NCBI GenBank assembly: GCA_034432155.1
Contig: DAOUCP010000039.1
Coordinates: 1 to 6,737, forward strand
Reading direction: 5' to 3'
Length of the DNA: 6,737 bases
Source of the DNA: DAOUCP01 sp034432155
Lineage (GTDB): Bacteria > Chloroflexota > Anaerolineae > Epilineales > Epilineaceae
Shown here: positions 5,915 through 6,737 of the stretch, in pieces
Position numbering within the stretch: the stretch's first letter is position 1
How the letters are laid out: every line of letters begins with the position of its first letter
The notes under the pieces: model-generated
Seen by the model: the letters and a program-made list of their open reading frames with translations, nothing else
Database searches by the model: none
Told to the model about the DNA's origin: nothing
Position numbers and translations under genes: made by a program

Positions 5915-5920
5915 CGGCTA
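5903..5920. repeat. Palindrome over the glycosyltransferase stop codon
   Basis: CTAGCCGGCTAG (5903-5914) is a perfect 12-bp palindrome whose last three bases are the TAG stop. An alternative 6-bp hairpin, TAGCCG-GCTAG-CGGCTA, spans 5904-5920. No T-run follows (the next bases are CCGGGTCGGG), so it is not a convincing intrinsic terminator, although it is the only hairpin seen at the end of this gene. Confidence 0.3.
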
Positions 5921-6322
5921 CCGGGTCGGGCGCCGCAGTTGACCCGGCCTGGTCCGAGTACCGCAAAGCACGCGTCGACCTGGAGCATTCGTGCCCGCCT
6001 CGGTGGCGCGGTCCCAGGCGTCGTTGGTAGGGCGGCGCTTTGGCCGGGCCGGACTGCTGTCCGCCGCCAGACGGAACCCAGGCGGGCCATATCCGACAAC
6101 ACAACCAGCGGGTGCATGCGAGTGACGAGTTCCGCGGTCGCAACCAAAAGGGGGTTCCCGCGACCGTCGCCAAGCCCTACGCCCCAGCCGAGGGGCGGCC
6201 CGCCGCTGTCCGCGAAGGCCATCGAAAGGGGCGTGTTCTGCCACTCGGGGAAGTCATGACTGGCTTACGACCCACGCCGAACCGGCCCGCGGAGCGCTTC
6301 GACGGCCATCCGGCAAGGAGCA
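5915..6322. other. Intergenic region without a convincing gene
   Basis: Overlapping open frames of about 100 codons occur on both strands here (for example 5939-6259 plus and 5911-6222 minus). Each lacks a Shine-Dalgarno sequence, overlaps rivals, and has arginine/proline/glycine-rich composition without a recognisable fold. I read them as GC-driven artefacts or heavily decayed coding sequence. The only clear signal is AAGGAG at 6315-6320, just before the next gene. No RNA gene or repeat array was seen. Confidence 0.5.
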
Positions 6323-6601
6323 ATGCTGCCGCCATGGTTCCTGTTGCTGCGAGGTGCAGGGTTGGGAACCGCAGGCAGAATCGCGGCGGTTGCTTGTGCT
6401 GGGCTGCTGCTCGTGGTCAGCCCACCGATGGTGCCCGCGGCCGCCGATCCGGATGGGGAGTGGACGCGCGTTCGGATGTGGGAGTACCCGAACGACTTCT
6501 ACCGGGACATCGATCTGGTGACGCCGGACGTTGGCGTGGTGCTAGGCGGTGCGAGCCTTTTCATGTACCGCGCCGTGTCCATGGCAAACCCTGCTGGCTA
6601 G
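6323..6601 (+). CDS. Short secreted protein resembling the first blade of a YCF48-like beta-propeller, probably truncated
   Basis: This encodes 92 residues. Residues 1-41 form a long signal peptide: Arg10 and Arg19, a hydrophobic core at 20-33 (AAVACAGLLLVV) and a likely cut near Ala39-Ala41. The rest contains EWTRV (46-50) and YPNDFYRDIDLVTPDVGVVLGG (55-76) followed by a LFMYR strand (79-83). The pattern 'W..., Y..DF.DI..VTPD.GWAVG, L..Y' starts each repeat of YCF48/photosystem-II-assembly-type propellers, which typically contain several repeats in secreted proteins. Here the usual GWAVG is GVVLG and a stop comes after one repeat, with no propeller repeat in any downstream frame up to 6737. 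It is probably a remnant. AAGGAG (6315-6320) precedes the ATG by only two bases, unusually close, which leaves the exact start uncertain. Confidence 0.5.
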   Translation: MLPPWFLLLRGAGLGTAGRIAAVACAGLLLVVSPPMVPAAADPDGEWTRVRMWEYPNDFYRDIDLVTPDVGVVLGGASLFMYRAVSMANPAG

Positions 6602-6737
6602 CCGGCACCCGGCATGGCACACCGAACGCCCGCTGCAACCTGTCGGCACCGCGACGGCGAGAGGGCCCGTCACTCGCCTGCCTCCCGAGTGGCCGCCGCC
6701 GTCCTAGGTCCGGCGACGGCGATGCAGAGCGGCGAAC

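Noticed and set aside
5903..5920. Intrinsic terminator after the glycosyltransferase
   Set aside because: The hairpin is short and followed by GC-rich sequence without a T-tract.
5911..6259. Open frames of about 100 codons on both strands after the glycosyltransferase
   Set aside because: They overlap each other, lack ribosome binding sites, and have low-complexity Arg/Pro/Gly composition; GC-rich DNA gives such frames by chance.

Overview
The window is GC-rich and looks like an accessory stretch of a bacterial chromosome, most plausibly from the Chloroflexota. That guess rests on three things: a NACHT NTPase with an FGE-sulfatase-type tail of a kind I associate with filamentous Chloroflexota, a stand-alone arabinokinase-N-type glycosyltransferase, and small secreted beta-rich proteins. 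It is an inference from protein style; no rRNA or marker gene is present.

Layout, left to right. Positions 1-128 hold no gene I can name. A small exported protein with a WSYGY/HPGP beta domain is encoded on the minus strand (129-524) and stops just where the family domain should continue. Positions 525-835 contain its Shine-Dalgarno sequence, a 16-bp perfect palindrome and a triple 11-bp TGACA repeat, which may belong either to this gene's promoter or to a CRISPR leader. A short CRISPR array (836-1290) follows: eight units with 29-nt repeats, 32-nt spacers and an almost invariant 61-bp period, the type I-E geometry. No two repeat copies are identical and the right-hand copies are decayed. No cas gene is visible.

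The centre (1288-4592, minus strand) is one large STAND-type protein broken into two overlapping frames: an N-terminal region with a possible helix-turn-helix, a NACHT NTPase, a winged-helix/helical region and a C-terminal FGE-sulfatase (C-type-lectin-like) domain that lacks a catalytic FGE cysteine. One missing base in a C run near 2974-2976 would explain the split; restored, the protein would be about 1,100 residues. Its stop codon falls inside the last decayed CRISPR unit, so the array and the gene lie tail to tail.

A 233-bp divergent region separates this gene from a plus-strand GT-B glycosyltransferase-like gene (4826-5914). After about 400 bp without a convincing gene comes a short secreted protein resembling the first blade of a YCF48-type beta-propeller (6323-6601), also apparently truncated.

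Taken together, this resembles a decaying defence/surface locus: a NACHT-FGE STAND protein, probably a nucleotide-switch sensor of the bacterial NACHT (bNACHT) type, directly beside a degenerate I-E array and flanked by truncated secreted proteins. A functional link between these parts is inference from proximity only.
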